Assembly (NCBI GenBank): GCA_030412945.1
Contig: JAUHJS010000001.1
Span: forward strand, 186,001-250,000
Direction of reading: 5' to 3'
DNA: 64,000 nucleotides
Origin: Shiella aurantiaca
GTDB lineage: Bacteria; Bacteroidota; Bacteroidia; Cytophagales; Cyclobacteriaceae
The translations under genes and the position numbers were made by a program. This document shows positions 8,614-18,500 of this stretch, piece by piece (the stretch's first letter is position 1; each line of letters opens with the position of its first letter). The notes under the pieces were generated by a model. That model did no database searches, was not told where the DNA came from, and saw only the letters and a list, made by a program, of their open reading frames with translations.

Positions 8614-10746
8614 ATGGATTCACGCAGCTTTCGGTATTTTTTACGAAGCCAGTATGTAGCAGATGGCTTGCGCATTAGCCTAGGCGTGCTCTTGCCTTCT
8701 TTATTATTCTTTTATCAAGGAAAGATAAGCCTTGGTGTGGCGGCTTCATTAGGAGCTTTGTGTGTAGGCCTTACCGACCATCCCGGCCCTATTGCACATA
8801 AGCGCAATGCCATGTTGCTCACCAGTTTTCTACTATTACTGGTAAGTTGGCTCACGGCTCTGTTGAATGCCTACCTGATTCCTACCACACTGTGGCTGGC
8901 AGTATTGTGCTTTGTATTTGGGATTATCACCGTGTATGGCATGCGGGCGGGTATTATTGGCACAGCCACTTTGCTGATTGCCATTCTGGCCCTCGACCAG
9001 GAAGGAACTTGGCAGGAAATCACCGAATACGCCTTCTACATATTTGCGGGCGGAATTTGGTATACCATGTTGAGTTTAGTGTTTTACCAATTTTTCCCTT
9101 TTCGGGCGGCTCAACAAGCTTTGGGAGATTCTATTAAGGAAGTCGCTCACTTTCTTCGCTTGAAAGCACAATTCTATGGAATCAACCCTGTGGAAGAATC
9201 TCATTATCAAGCCATTATTGACCAGCAAGTAAAGGTTCATCACGGCCACGATCAAGTACGTGAAATGCTGTTCAAAACCCGAAAAATCGTAAAAGATACC
9301 AGTCCACAAGGGCGGCAATTGGTACTCACCTTTATTGAACTCGTGGACCTGTTTGAGCAAACCATGGCCAGCCATTTCGATTATCGGCTCATCCGCAAGC
9401 AATGGAATGAAGCCCGCATACTGCCTATTTTTGAGCAGATTATCGGGCAAATGGCCCATGAATTAGACCAGTTAGCCATTAGCCTGCACGACCAAAGTCC
9501 CGTACTGAAACCAAGGAATTTCGAACCCCGCTTGGCCTTTTTGAAAAAGCGTATCGATGCACTGGAATCCCAAGGCCATAATACGCTTTTGCTCAAGAAG
9601 ATATTGGTGAATCTTCGGAATATCGGAGAGCGCATTCTCCAAATGTATGCCTATCAGCAGGCCGATTTGCCTATTTCTTCTATTGATGCCTCCAAAGGAC
9701 TAGAGCTTAGCAAATTTGTGCAGCATGAAAGCCACAGCTGGGAAAGCCTACGCTCTCATATCAGTTTTCGTTCGGCCTATTTCCGATATGCCATTCGTCT
9801 GGCCCTAGTGGTGAGCATAACCTATTTGCTCATGCAGCTATTCCATACTGGTACGCACAGTTATTGGATATTGCTAACCTTGGTAGTGGTACTCAAACCG
9901 GGCTTTACCCTTACGCGGCAGCGGAATTATGAACGATTAGTAGGCACCATACTAGGTGGACTAATGGGTATTGTCATCTTATACCTCATTCCTGACCAAA
10001 CTTCACGCTTTTTCATTTTGGTGGCCCTAATGATTGCTGCGTATAGCTTTTTGCGCTATAAATACATATGGAGTGTATTTTTCCTAACTCCATTCGTATT
10101 GCTGGCTTTTAGTTTTTTCTCAGAGGGAAACGAACTGCTTTTGGCCGGTGAGCGCATTATGGATACGCTCATTGGCAGTGTAATAGCGGCTGGGGCTAGT
10201 TTATGGCTTTTTCCCGTGTGGGAATATAAGGTAATAAGAGGCCACGCGGTAAAGGCTACCGAGGCTAGCTGTACCTACTTTTCATCCATTATTAGTAGAA
10301 ACTACAAAAACAATGGCCTGCAAGCCTATAAACTTGCCCGAAAAAGCAACTTTGTGGCGCAGTCTCTCTTGGCTGGTTCGTTTCAGCGCATGCTTTCTGA
10401 GCCGCAGAGTAAGCAGAAACATGCCGATGTCTTTTACCAAATTGTAGTAATTCACCACACGCTAAGTTCCTACCTGGCCACTTTATCGTATCAAAGTGCC
10501 TCAGAGAGTCAATTCCGATTTTCCGAACATCAAGTGCGCATGATTAGGCGCATCCATTCGCATTTTCAGGAGATGCTACCACCGGAATTGAGGGTAAAAG
10601 GAGATATTTTCAGCTCGCTTCAAGCCTATACTGCCACCGAAGAAAACGCCTTTCTGACGGAAACGCTGGAACTGCTCGAACAAACAGCTGCTTCGCTTAA
10701 ACGCCAGCTACTACAGCTCCCTTTACATTCGCAAAATACCCCCTGA
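8614..10746 (+). CDS. FUSC family membrane protein (YccS/YhfK-like)
   Basis: 710 residues with two blocks of transmembrane helices (about residues 15-165 and 395-525), each followed by a soluble helical region. This is the duplicated layout of the FUSC/YccS/aromatic-acid exporter family. Motifs typical of the C-terminal block are seen: 'ILLTLVVVLKPGFTLTRQRNYERLVGTILGG' region around residues 415-445, split here only for description, with 'PGFTLTRQR' and 'ERLVGTILGG'. These proteins are inner-membrane and thought to export aromatic or other organic acids, though few have been tested. It lies 65 bases after the VLRF1 gene on the same strand. Its last 50 bases overlap the 3' end of the convergent aminotransferase-like gene. 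Confidence 0.85.
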   Translation: MDSRSFRYFLRSQYVADGLRISLGVLLPSLLFFYQGKISLGVAASLGALCVGLTDHPGPIAHKRNAMLLTSFLLLLVSWLTALLNAYLIPTTLWLAVLCFVFGIITVYGMRAGIIGTATLLIAILALDQEGTWQEITEYAFYIFAGGIWYTMLSLVFYQFFPFRAAQQALGDSIKEVAHFLRLKAQFYGINPVEESHYQAIIDQQVKVHHGHDQVREMLFKTRKIVKDTSPQGRQLVLTFIELVDLFEQTMASHFDYRLIRKQWNEARILPIFEQIIGQMAHELDQLAISLHDQSPVLKPRNFEPRLAFLKKRIDALESQGHNTLLLKKILVNLRNIGERILQMYAYQQADLPISSIDASKGLELSKFVQHESHSWESLRSHISFRSAYFRYAIRLALVVSITYLLMQLFHTGTHSYWILLTLVVVLKPGFTLTRQRNYERLVGTILGGLMGIVILYLIPDQTSRFFILVALMIAAYSFLRYKYIWSVFFLTPFVLLAFSFFSEGNELLLAGERIMDTLIGSVIAAGASLWLFPVWEYKVIRGHAVKATEASCTYFSSIISRNYKNNGLQAYKLARKSNFVAQSLLAGSFQRMLSEPQSKQKHADVFYQIVVIHHTLSSYLATLSYQSASESQFRFSEHQVRMIRRIHSHFQEMLPPELRVKGDIFSSLQAYTATEENAFLTETLELLEQTAASLKRQLLQLPLHSQNTP

Positions 10747-11992
10747 GCGCCAAGCTTAAGCGGGTAATGTCCTCTGGTGCGGTGTATATATTAGGCGTAA
10801 GCCGTATACCTTGGAATGTTTCCCAGCGTACCGTACCTACGTGTATTTGATGCTGATGAAGCATGTGCGACTCTATGGTATCAATAGCGGCTCCATGTAC
10901 TTCAAAAAGTATAATGCCACACTTGCGGGCTTCCTCTTGAGGCGTTCTCCAAATCAAGGGGATGCTGGTAAGAGAAGCCTCCAATTGCTGACGAAGATGG
11001 CGCAAGCGATTTTCCTTATTTTCACGACCGAGCGACCAATGAAAAGCCAAGGCATGGCCAATAGCCAATATATACGGGGTAAGTACCAAACTCACTTCTT
11101 CAAACTTTTGTATCGCATCGCTCATGGGCTGAGCAGAGGATGCATAAGGCCAAATTTTGGAAATCAGTGATTTTCGTATCATCATCATTCCGGAGGTAAT
11201 AGGGCCATGCAGCCATTTATGAAGTGGCGCTACATAGAAATCACAGGGAATTTCGGACAAATCGGTATCGAGTAAGGCAAAACCATGGGCGCCATCCAAT
11301 AGTACCCACACTTGAGGGTGCTGGGCTTTTATCTCGTTTACCAGTTTTTTATACGGAAGAATTTGGCCGTTCCAATTGATGACTTGGGTAACTTGTACCA
11401 CCTTGGTTTGAGGGGTAATGGCCTTGAGATAGGTTTGAATAATCTCCTCATCTGTTTGCTGAGGCAAATCCAATGAAATTTCCTTTAAGCTAATTCCCTC
11501 ACGCAAAGCGCGCTGCCTCCATCCTATCACCGCCTTAGAATAATCTTGCTTGGCGATGATTACTTCTTCGGATTTCTGTAAAGGAATACCAAAAATCAAG
11601 GTATTGAGTGCCTCGGTGGTATTGCGGGTAAAGGCAATTTCCTCTTCGCTTACCCCCGCCAATTGCGCAATCCCCTTGCGAACCAATTCGCGGCCTTGCT
11701 CCATTACTTTCCATAGAAAATAACTGGGAGCCTGATTCACACGGCTATAATACTGCACCATGGCCTGCTCCACCCAAATGGGTGAAGAGCTTACCGCCCC
11801 TGAATTGAAATTGGTGATACCGATAGGTTTCGGATAATAGTTTCGGATTTCTTTCCAGGTATTTTCATCATTCCCCGCTATAGGGCCAAATTGCGAGGGT
11901 ATGGCCGGAACATTCTGGAGAGTAAGTAGATGTTCGGCAATCCATTGATTCCATGCCTGAACCCAAGGCTGTGCAATATGTGCGTGTGTCAT
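10697..11992 (-). CDS. Aminotransferase class V-fold PLP-dependent enzyme
   Basis: 431 residues, fold type I PLP enzyme of the class V group (cysteine desulfurase / isopenicillin-N epimerase-like). Visible features: 'FTRNTTEALNTLIFGI' (phosphate and ring binding, residues 121-136), Asp233 in 'LLDGAHG' and the Schiff-base Lys259 in 'PLHKWLHGP'. The active-site Lys context (H-K-W-L-x-G-P) is that of CefD-like epimerases rather than of IscS. There is no Tat signal and no mobile cysteine loop I could identify, so a sulfur-transfer role is not indicated. Its substrate is unknown. The 3' end runs 50 bases into the convergent FUSC gene. Upstream is the terminator of the desaturase gene, so it has its own promoter. 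Confidence 0.82.
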   Translation of the reverse strand: MTHAHIAQPWVQAWNQWIAEHLLTLQNVPAIPSQFGPIAGNDENTWKEIRNYYPKPIGITNFNSGAVSSSPIWVEQAMVQYYSRVNQAPSYFLWKVMEQGRELVRKGIAQLAGVSEEEIAFTRNTTEALNTLIFGIPLQKSEEVIIAKQDYSKAVIGWRQRALREGISLKEISLDLPQQTDEEIIQTYLKAITPQTKVVQVTQVINWNGQILPYKKLVNEIKAQHPQVWVLLDGAHGFALLDTDLSEIPCDFYVAPLHKWLHGPITSGMMMIRKSLISKIWPYASSAQPMSDAIQKFEEVSLVLTPYILAIGHALAFHWSLGRENKENRLRHLRQQLEASLTSIPLIWRTPQEEARKCGIILFEVHGAAIDTIESHMLHQHQIHVGTVRWETFQGIRLTPNIYTAPEDITRLSLALRGYFANVKGAVVAGV

Positions 11993-12042
11993 GGGTTTAG
12001 AAACGAAAAGCTAAGGCTTAGGTTAAACAAATTAGGGCATAA

Positions 12043-12068
12043 AAAAACCCGAACAGTGTCGGGTTTTT
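12043..12068 (-). terminator. Terminator of the desaturase gene
   Basis: Read on the minus strand: stem AAAAACCCGA / TCGGGTTTTT with a 6-base loop (ACAGTG region on the plus strand at 12053-12058), ending in a T run. It starts four bases past the desaturase stop codon. Confidence 0.9.
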
Positions 12069-12071
12069 AAT

Positions 12072-12848
12072 TTAAGCAGCTTTTGCTTTGGGCTCTCGTT
12101 GGATTTGTATTTGCTTACTTTTCACCAGCTCAATTACACCTATCTTGTCCAATACTTTGATAACCACATACGTAGGATCTATTTCGTGCCATCTTACACC
12201 ACCAAAATTGGCTCTTGAACCATATTTATGGTGATTGTTGTGATAGCTTTCGCCCATCATTAAGAAATCAAAAGGAAGGAAGTTTTTGGAAGTATCGCCT
12301 ACTTTAAAATTGGTATAACCATATTTATGGGCAAACCAATTGATGATGGCTCCGTGTACCGGACTCACGATAAACTGAATGGGTAACAACAACCACAACC
12401 ACCAAACATCAGCAAAGGTAGCATACACGCCTACATACACAGCCCCCCAGAAGATGCGGGAAAACCATGAGCTAGCAAAACGGTCGAAAGCGGCCCACTG
12501 AGGTACACCCTCGGTAAAACGCTTATCTACTTCAATTTGCTTTTTGTTGATTTGCTGATACACTGTTTTGGTTTTCCACATCATCTTAAATAGCGTTTCA
12601 TCGTATTTGGGTGAGTGTGGATCATTAGGCGTATCGGCAAAGGCATGGTGCATGCGGTGCATTACGCCATAGCCATAGGCGCTTAGGTAATTAGAACCTT
12701 GGAAAATCCAGGTAAGCACAAAAAACACCTTTTCGGTGAATTTACTCATGGTGAAAGCACCGTGAGCGGCATATCTGTGTAAGAAAAAGGTTTGAAAGAA
12801 AAGGGATAAATACCAATGGGCAATAAAGAATGCAATAATAACTGTCAT
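12072..12848 (-). CDS. Fatty acid (acyl-lipid or acyl-CoA) desaturase
   Basis: 258 residues from ATG 12848. The three histidine boxes of membrane fatty acid desaturases are present: 'HRYAAHG' near residue 22, 'HRMHHAF' near 62 and 'YHNNHHKYG' near 207, with hydrophobic segments between them. These His residues hold the di-iron centre that introduces a cis double bond into acyl chains at the inner membrane. The frame continues upstream to a GTG at 12902, but that codon sits inside the candidate promoter (12892-12918), so ATG 12848 is preferred, giving a leader of about 37 bases. The gene follows an ECF sigma factor on the same strand, and a SigJ/ECF41-type promoter precedes it. Inferred role: adjusting membrane fluidity under a stress sensed through that sigma factor. 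Confidence 0.9.
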   Translation of the reverse strand: MTVIIAFFIAHWYLSLFFQTFFLHRYAAHGAFTMSKFTEKVFFVLTWIFQGSNYLSAYGYGVMHRMHHAFADTPNDPHSPKYDETLFKMMWKTKTVYQQINKKQIEVDKRFTEGVPQWAAFDRFASSWFSRIFWGAVYVGVYATFADVWWLWLLLPIQFIVSPVHGAIINWFAHKYGYTNFKVGDTSKNFLPFDFLMMGESYHNNHHKYGSRANFGGVRWHEIDPTYVVIKVLDKIGVIELVKSKQIQIQREPKAKAA

Positions 12849-12891
12849 AAGAAATAGATGTTTTACTATAAACCTTGCGGTTTGTAAGTAA

Positions 12892-12918
12892 GACAAGGGC
12901 ACCCTTGCGTTTGTGACA
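12892..12918 (-). promoter_or_regulatory. Candidate ECF41/SigJ-type promoter of the desaturase gene
   Basis: On the minus strand TGTCACA (12918-12912) is followed after 16 bases by TGTC (12895-12892). The published ECF41 consensus is TGTCACA - N16 or N17 - CGTC, so this matches at all but one base. It lies between an ECF gene with an ECF41-like core and the desaturase. Predicted start of transcription is near 12885. A near-repeat CCTTGCG(G)TTTGT occurs on the plus strand at 12902-12914 and 12873-12885; the latter forms a small AACC/GGTT hairpin in the leader. Confidence 0.65.
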
Positions 12919-12952
12919 GTTTGGAGGAAAAAATTTGAAATAAATTACAATC

Positions 12953-12967
12953 AACTGATAGTCAGTT
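12953..12967. repeat. Perfect inverted repeat AACTGA-TAG-TCAGTT
   Basis: Six-base arms with a 3-base centre, lying between the ECF stop codon and the desaturase promoter. No T run follows on the minus strand, so it looks more like a dimer binding site than a terminator. The binding protein is unknown. Confidence 0.5.
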
Positions 12968-12969
12968 AA

Positions 12970-13572
12970 TTATTTTTTATCAGATATTTCTTTTTTGAAT
13001 TCTTGGATGAGATGGCTCACATGTCCGAAATCGCAGGCTTTTTTGAAATTATCGATAAACTGGCTGCTATCGGGCATTTCGGCTTTAAGGCGTACAGCTT
13101 CATCGTTGAGTTTTTTGCGGGCGCGGCTAATGATCTGTCTGCAATGCTCCTGCTTCTTGCCAAAGGTTTCTTGCAGGGCTTCATAATCCACATTAAAACC
13201 CTCTTTCAGCACATAAAGGGCACGCTCTAAAGGCTCCAGCTTATGGTGAATAGTAGATAGAGCGGCTTGTAGCTTGGCATCCAAATCGGGCGAAAGGAAA
13301 TCGGTATCTTTCCATTTATTCACCATCTCCGACCAATCTTCCAAATAGGCTTCCTTCTTCTTTTTCAAGGAATTGAGGTGGTTGATACAGCTATTGGTAA
13401 CAGAGCGTATGAGGTAAGCTTTGGTATTTTGAATGCGCGATTGTTCCACGCTCAACCATTTCAGAAAGGTATCTTGCACAATATCCTCTGCATCTTGCTT
13501 GCAGCGTACCATATTATAGGCAATAGCATGCAATAAAGGGCGATATAAGGTGATAGTTTGTGCGTGACTCAT
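12970..13572 (-). CDS. ECF sigma factor, SigJ/ECF41-like core with shortened C-terminus
   Basis: 200 residues. Region 2 is 'YRPLLHAIAYNMV' and 'DAEDIVQDTFLKW' (residues 10-41); region 4 is 'LEPLERALYVLKEGFNVDYE' to 'CRQIISRARKKL' (about 122-158). These signatures, especially L-x-P-L-E-R-A and the C-R-Q-x(3)-R-A-R block, are those of SigJ/ECF41 sigma factors. ECF41 proteins normally continue with a SnoaL-like domain of about 120 residues that controls activity; here only its first helix appears to remain ('QFIDNFKKACDFGHVSHLI'), and then the protein stops. No anti-sigma gene is adjacent. It follows the two tandem kinases by 38 bases on the same strand and precedes the desaturase, whose promoter carries the ECF41 motif, so the desaturase is the likely target. 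Confidence 0.88.
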   Translation of the reverse strand: MSHAQTITLYRPLLHAIAYNMVRCKQDAEDIVQDTFLKWLSVEQSRIQNTKAYLIRSVTNSCINHLNSLKKKKEAYLEDWSEMVNKWKDTDFLSPDLDAKLQAALSTIHHKLEPLERALYVLKEGFNVDYEALQETFGKKQEHCRQIISRARKKLNDEAVRLKAEMPDSSQFIDNFKKACDFGHVSHLIQEFKKEISDKK

Positions 13573-13610
13573 TTCAATGCAAGGTACATCTTTTTTATCA
13601 ATCTAAAATA

Positions 13611-15587
13611 TTATAGACTTTGGACTTTTAACACCGTAAATACAAACTGCGTTCCATTACCCTCTGGATTGGGTCTAACCCATATTTTACCACCATTTTG
13701 CTGTACAAGATCCTGACAAAGCATCAGCCCAATGCCGGTTCCCTTTTCTTGATTGGTGCCTTCCCTACTTTTCTTTCGCAATTCGAACAAAGAAACCAAC
13801 AAATCATCGGGAATACCCACGCCCGTATCGGTTACGTGTATCTCCCAGTATTCCATGTGTTCGGTAGCTCCTACGCTCACTTTTCCCTGCGAAGGCGTAA
13901 ACTTTATGGCATTATGCAATAAATTTCGGAGCACTACTCGCATCATATTCCGGTCGGCCGACACTAGGCATTCGCTAGGTAAATTGTTCAACATATTGAT
14001 TTGCTTCTCCGCAGCAAAGGTTTGCACCTCGCCTATGCTTTCTTCGGTAAGTACATACAAGTTAAAATCCTCTTTGGCGAGCCAATCTTTATTACCTGCT
14101 ATCTGTCCGCTCGACCACTCCAGCAAGGTATTGAGCATCTCATTGGTTTGGGCCAGACTATGCTGAATTTTGCTCGCAACTTTAGTTTGCTCTTCTTGAG
14201 TAAACTTGCCCGAAGCCAGTACCTGCAGATAGCCCTGAAGGGAATTAAGGGGCGATTTCAGGTCATGCGAAAGGATAGAAATCAAGCGCTCTTTTACCAC
14301 ATTGGCAGAGGAAAGCTGCTCGGTTCGCTCCTGTACCCTTTTTTCTAAACTGCGGGTCAGCAAACGGTTATCGTTATAGGCTTTGGTGAAAATATTAGAA
14401 ATGGCGATGGTTTGAAAAAAGAGGTATAAGACCACGCCTGTATCCACAAAATTGGCCCCAAAATTACTCACCTCGCGGTAGCCGGAATTTCTTAATATCT
14501 CGATTACAACAAACACCACACAAATAACGACCCCTAATGTAACAGTGATCGCCCCGCGCCTACGCCTGTAAATGGCCTGCCCCAGCACCCAAAACATGAA
14601 GATAAAACAGATGATCTGCATGACATGGTAAAAATCCAAGGTATGACCAAAGACTTGAGGAGGCGTGAAAATTACCAATGCCAACAATATAGCCGTGATG
14701 GCCTGCAATAAGCGCTCGATTATGACAAAGCGCTTATCATAAAAAAGCTGGTTGACAAAACTCAGCGGCACGAATACAGCCAAATATACCGCCCCGTATT
14801 CCAGCTTTTTGGCCAGTACAAAATCGAGCTGGGGAAATAGTTCATAGAGAATCAAAGAACCATCGTAGACCACCGATGAGCGCACCAACACCATCAGGCA
14901 CAATATGCTCATGAGAATATGAGAGGCTTGGCGCATTTGCCAAAACAAAATCACATGGTATAGGAGCATAATCAGCAATGCCCCCATTTGGATCAACTCA
15001 ACATACAAGCGAAACTTCTCTTTGCTATGCATAAAAGAAGATCTTGCAATAATAGGCGTTTGGTTGATACCACTGAAAGCATGTTCATGGTTATCTACCT
15101 CTATTTGAATCAGGTATTCGCTGGCTCCATTGGGCAAATCGATAATACTACGGGAACGCACGGCATGTCCATTGGGAGCAAATATCCCATTGGCTTCTAC
15201 CATCTGATGGTTAATCCAGACTTTGTAGGAGGTGGAAATGCCAAACAGCAATAAGGTTAGGTTTTTAATACGTTCGGGATTATCCACTGTAATTTCAAAC
15301 AAGGCGCGCCCTTCAACCGGATATGGAATACCCGGCACGGAATCATAGCTATGCCACGATTCAGGCACTTTTTGAAAACTCGAAGCAGTAGTTTTTCCGT
15401 TAAGCCATACGAATCGCCATTCTCCGCGCAGGTCGAGCGAGGCGTGTTGATTTAGGTATTCACTCCTCAACTCATAATACCCTTTCTTCACCAAAGGCAA
15501 GTCACTGGCTAGTCCATAGTGAAACAGCGCTAAACTGAGAAAGAGTAGGCTTATCAAGCGGGCTCGATATGTGAGCATGAAGCTCAT
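13611..15587 (-). CDS. Sensor histidine kinase with 7TMR-DISM-type sensor
   Basis: 658 residues. Signal peptide (about 1-27), then a periplasmic beta-sandwich domain (about 30-195, 'DLRGEWRFVWLNGK', 'YKVWINHQMVEANG', resembling sugar-binding jelly rolls), seven hydrophobic segments (about 205-400), a coiled coil, the H-box 'LSHDLKSPLNSL' with His441, N-box 'NLLHNAIKFTP', G1 'DTGVGIP' and G2 'GTGIGLMLC'. A complete, presumably active kinase with no receiver domain. Its ATG overlaps the stop of the upstream Y_Y_Y kinase gene by four bases (ATGA), so the two are co-translated. No response regulator is nearby; the ECF sigma gene follows after 38 bases. A carbohydrate ligand is suggested only by fold resemblance. 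Confidence 0.87.
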   Translation of the reverse strand: MSFMLTYRARLISLLFLSLALFHYGLASDLPLVKKGYYELRSEYLNQHASLDLRGEWRFVWLNGKTTASSFQKVPESWHSYDSVPGIPYPVEGRALFEITVDNPERIKNLTLLLFGISTSYKVWINHQMVEANGIFAPNGHAVRSRSIIDLPNGASEYLIQIEVDNHEHAFSGINQTPIIARSSFMHSKEKFRLYVELIQMGALLIMLLYHVILFWQMRQASHILMSILCLMVLVRSSVVYDGSLILYELFPQLDFVLAKKLEYGAVYLAVFVPLSFVNQLFYDKRFVIIERLLQAITAILLALVIFTPPQVFGHTLDFYHVMQIICFIFMFWVLGQAIYRRRRGAITVTLGVVICVVFVVIEILRNSGYREVSNFGANFVDTGVVLYLFFQTIAISNIFTKAYNDNRLLTRSLEKRVQERTEQLSSANVVKERLISILSHDLKSPLNSLQGYLQVLASGKFTQEEQTKVASKIQHSLAQTNEMLNTLLEWSSGQIAGNKDWLAKEDFNLYVLTEESIGEVQTFAAEKQINMLNNLPSECLVSADRNMMRVVLRNLLHNAIKFTPSQGKVSVGATEHMEYWEIHVTDTGVGIPDDLLVSLFELRKKSREGTNQEKGTGIGLMLCQDLVQQNGGKIWVRPNPEGNGTQFVFTVLKVQSL

Positions 15588-18500
15588 TCTAGCACTGTAT
15601 TGATGGGAATCCGTACTTCAAATTCAGTAAACTGATGCAGCTCGCTTCTTAGGCTAATACTTCCTCCCAGTTTGGTAATGGCCATTTTTACAGCATATAA
15701 GCCCAAGCCATGCCCTTCTTTCTTTTCCGTACCAATGAAGAACATTTTAAAGATGTTGTCGAAGTATTCCTTCTGTATTCCTACGCCTTCATCGCGGAAC
15801 CAAAGGGTAAGCTCATCCGCCTTCTCAAGTCGGGCGGCTATCTGAATATTGGGCTTTTTGCCTGGTTGCGTATATTTGATGGCATTGCTGAGTAAATTCT
15901 CCACTATAATGTGCAACAAGGACTTATCCGTTACGATTTGGAGATTCTGATCCATATCTAACTGAATATTAGCCTCTTCGATGGCTGTAACATTCGGGAA
16001 AAACCTACTAATGACAAACTTCACCTCATGCTTGAGATTTACCTTAGTGGGATGGATGGCCGTGGCTTTCATCGTATTCAGGCTGAGCAGCTTATGAATA
16101 ATGCTATTCATAGAACCAGCGGTGCGGCTCATCATGCCTATGTAGTTTTGAGCTAATTCATCATTAATCTCCACCTGCGCCAAATTGCAAAGTCCCATAA
16201 TGGTGGCGATAGGGCCACGCAAATCATGCGAAACCTTATAAACAAAGTTATCCAGCTCCGTATTGACTGCTATCAAATCCTCATAAGCATGTTGCAGTTT
16301 GGCCGTTCGCTCGTTTATTTTCCCCTCAAGTTCCTGATTGGTGGCCTCTAACTTTTTGTTTTGCTCTTCTATGGTGACTTGCGCCTCTTGCATGAACTTA
16401 TTCCTTTCCTCAATCACATCGCGCTGGGCTTCTATTTCGGATTTCTGGGCTTCTATTTCATCCTTTTGTTTCAAAATTTCAGCGGTGCGTTCCATCACCA
16501 AAAACTCTAAATGCTGCTTACTTCGTTTGAGCGCATTTACCCGTACATAGTAAATGCCCGAAACCAAAAGCATCAAAACCAAGGCGGAAAGTAGCTTAAA
16601 AGCAAGTGTTTGATAAAAGAAAGGTAAAATCACTACCTCAAGGCTAACACCTTCCTCATTCCATACGCGGTCGTTGTTAGAAGCCCTAAGCTTGAAGGTG
16701 TAGGTTCCGGGTGGCACATTGGTATAAAGCGTTTCTCTGATTAGGTTTTTCGGATGACGCCATTCTTTGTCAAAGCCTTCTAACATAAACTCAAACTCAT
16801 TGAGCTCGGGAGCCACAAAACTCAAAGCGGTATATTTGATATAGAGTTCATTTTGTCCGGGCGGTATAATGACCACTCTCCGGGGGTTAATTACCTCAAA
16901 ATCTTCGGTTTTTATTTTCTCGATTGCAACGGGTGGTCGCAGGGTATTGACTTCAATGGAAATAGGATTTACCACCTCAGCCCCTTGCAAAGTGGGAAAC
17001 CATATCGTGCCATCGGTGGCACGAATACCGCTGCCTAAAGCCGTACAATCTTTGGATTTCATGCCATCGTGTTTGCCATAATAAATGGAATTCACCTGTT
17101 TGCGGTATCCGTCAAAGTAATCGTTGATTTCGGTTTTGGCTACCTTAAACACCCCTGTATTGGTTGTACACCACAAGAAGAAGAGCTCATCTTCAATCAC
17201 TTGGAAAACCACATCGCTGTGTAAGCCTTCCTTTTTACCCAAAGATTGGAAGCTTCCGTTTTTAAATCGGGTTATCCCCTTGTTTCCTCCTATCCAAGCC
17301 ACGCCCTCTTTGTCGAAGTAAATGCGAAAAACTGTATTGCTTGCTAAGCCATCTGATTCAAAATAATGGGTAAAACTACCGTTTTCGTATACATTGAGGC
17401 CATTATCAGTACCAATTACCAGTCGTCCTTCCTTATCAATGGCCAAATCATGAATTTGGTTATCGCTAAGCCCATTGGTTTTGTCAAAAGTCTCAAATCG
17501 GCCATTACTAAATCGGCTAAGACCATTGTCGGTGCCTATCCAAATCGCCCCTTGCCTATCTTCCACGGCCATTCGCGTGCTTGAATTGGCCAATCCATCG
17601 CGCATCACATACTTTTTAAAACTGCCATTGGCTAGCATTTGTATAAGCCCATCGCGGGTACAAATCCATAAGTTGTTTTTTGAATCAAGAAAGGCCGATT
17701 TAAATACACTCGTGAGCATTCCTTTAGGAAACTGAATCCTATTTTGATTGCCGGTACTTCTGTCGAGCAGAGTAATGTATTGTTCATACACCAAGTAAAA
17801 TTCATTTTCTGATTTTTGAATAATGGCATGCACTATGGCACTGGGCTCATTGGCCAGACTATAGTTTACAAATTTTCCATTGTTAATCTTAGTAATGCCA
17901 TCGCGGTAAGTCGACACCCAAAGGTTACCTTCCCTATCTTCTTTGATTTCTTCAATAATGGCGTAGGAAAGAATATTCTCCGACTTGAAGCTTTCAAATC
18001 GTCCGTTCCTGAATCGCTGCAAACCCGAGACCGTACCGAGCCAAACCGTTCCCTTGCTATCTTGATAAACAGCTGTTACGATGTCATCTTCCAGTCCGTT
18101 AGTGGTGAAATAGGATTGATCTTCTCCCTTTTCATTCAGGATAGTGAAACCATTATTGGTGGCAATTAAAAAAGAACCATCTGTGGCCTGTTGCATACCA
18201 TTCACCCGATTGCTATGCAGGATATTGCGGTCGTGGTAATGAATGAGTGTGTCGGACATCCAACGGAAAAGTCCTTTATCGAGGGTTCCAACCCAAAGAT
18301 TTTCATTTTTATCTATGAAAAGAAACTCAATGCGGGCTTTGGCAATTTCTTCGGGAACTCCTTGCTTGGAAAAAGTAGTGTCGGTATCATTAACCACCAA
18401 TCCACCTCGGGTACCTACCCACAGTTTGCCTTTGTAGCGAATTATTGTGTTAGTGGTATTATCGGGTAAACCATGCTCGGTGGTATAAGAGGTAAAATCA

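Noticed and set aside
12742-12954. Frame overlapping the desaturase start and promoter
   Set aside because: It reads through the promoter motif and repeats, and its sequence is not protein-like.
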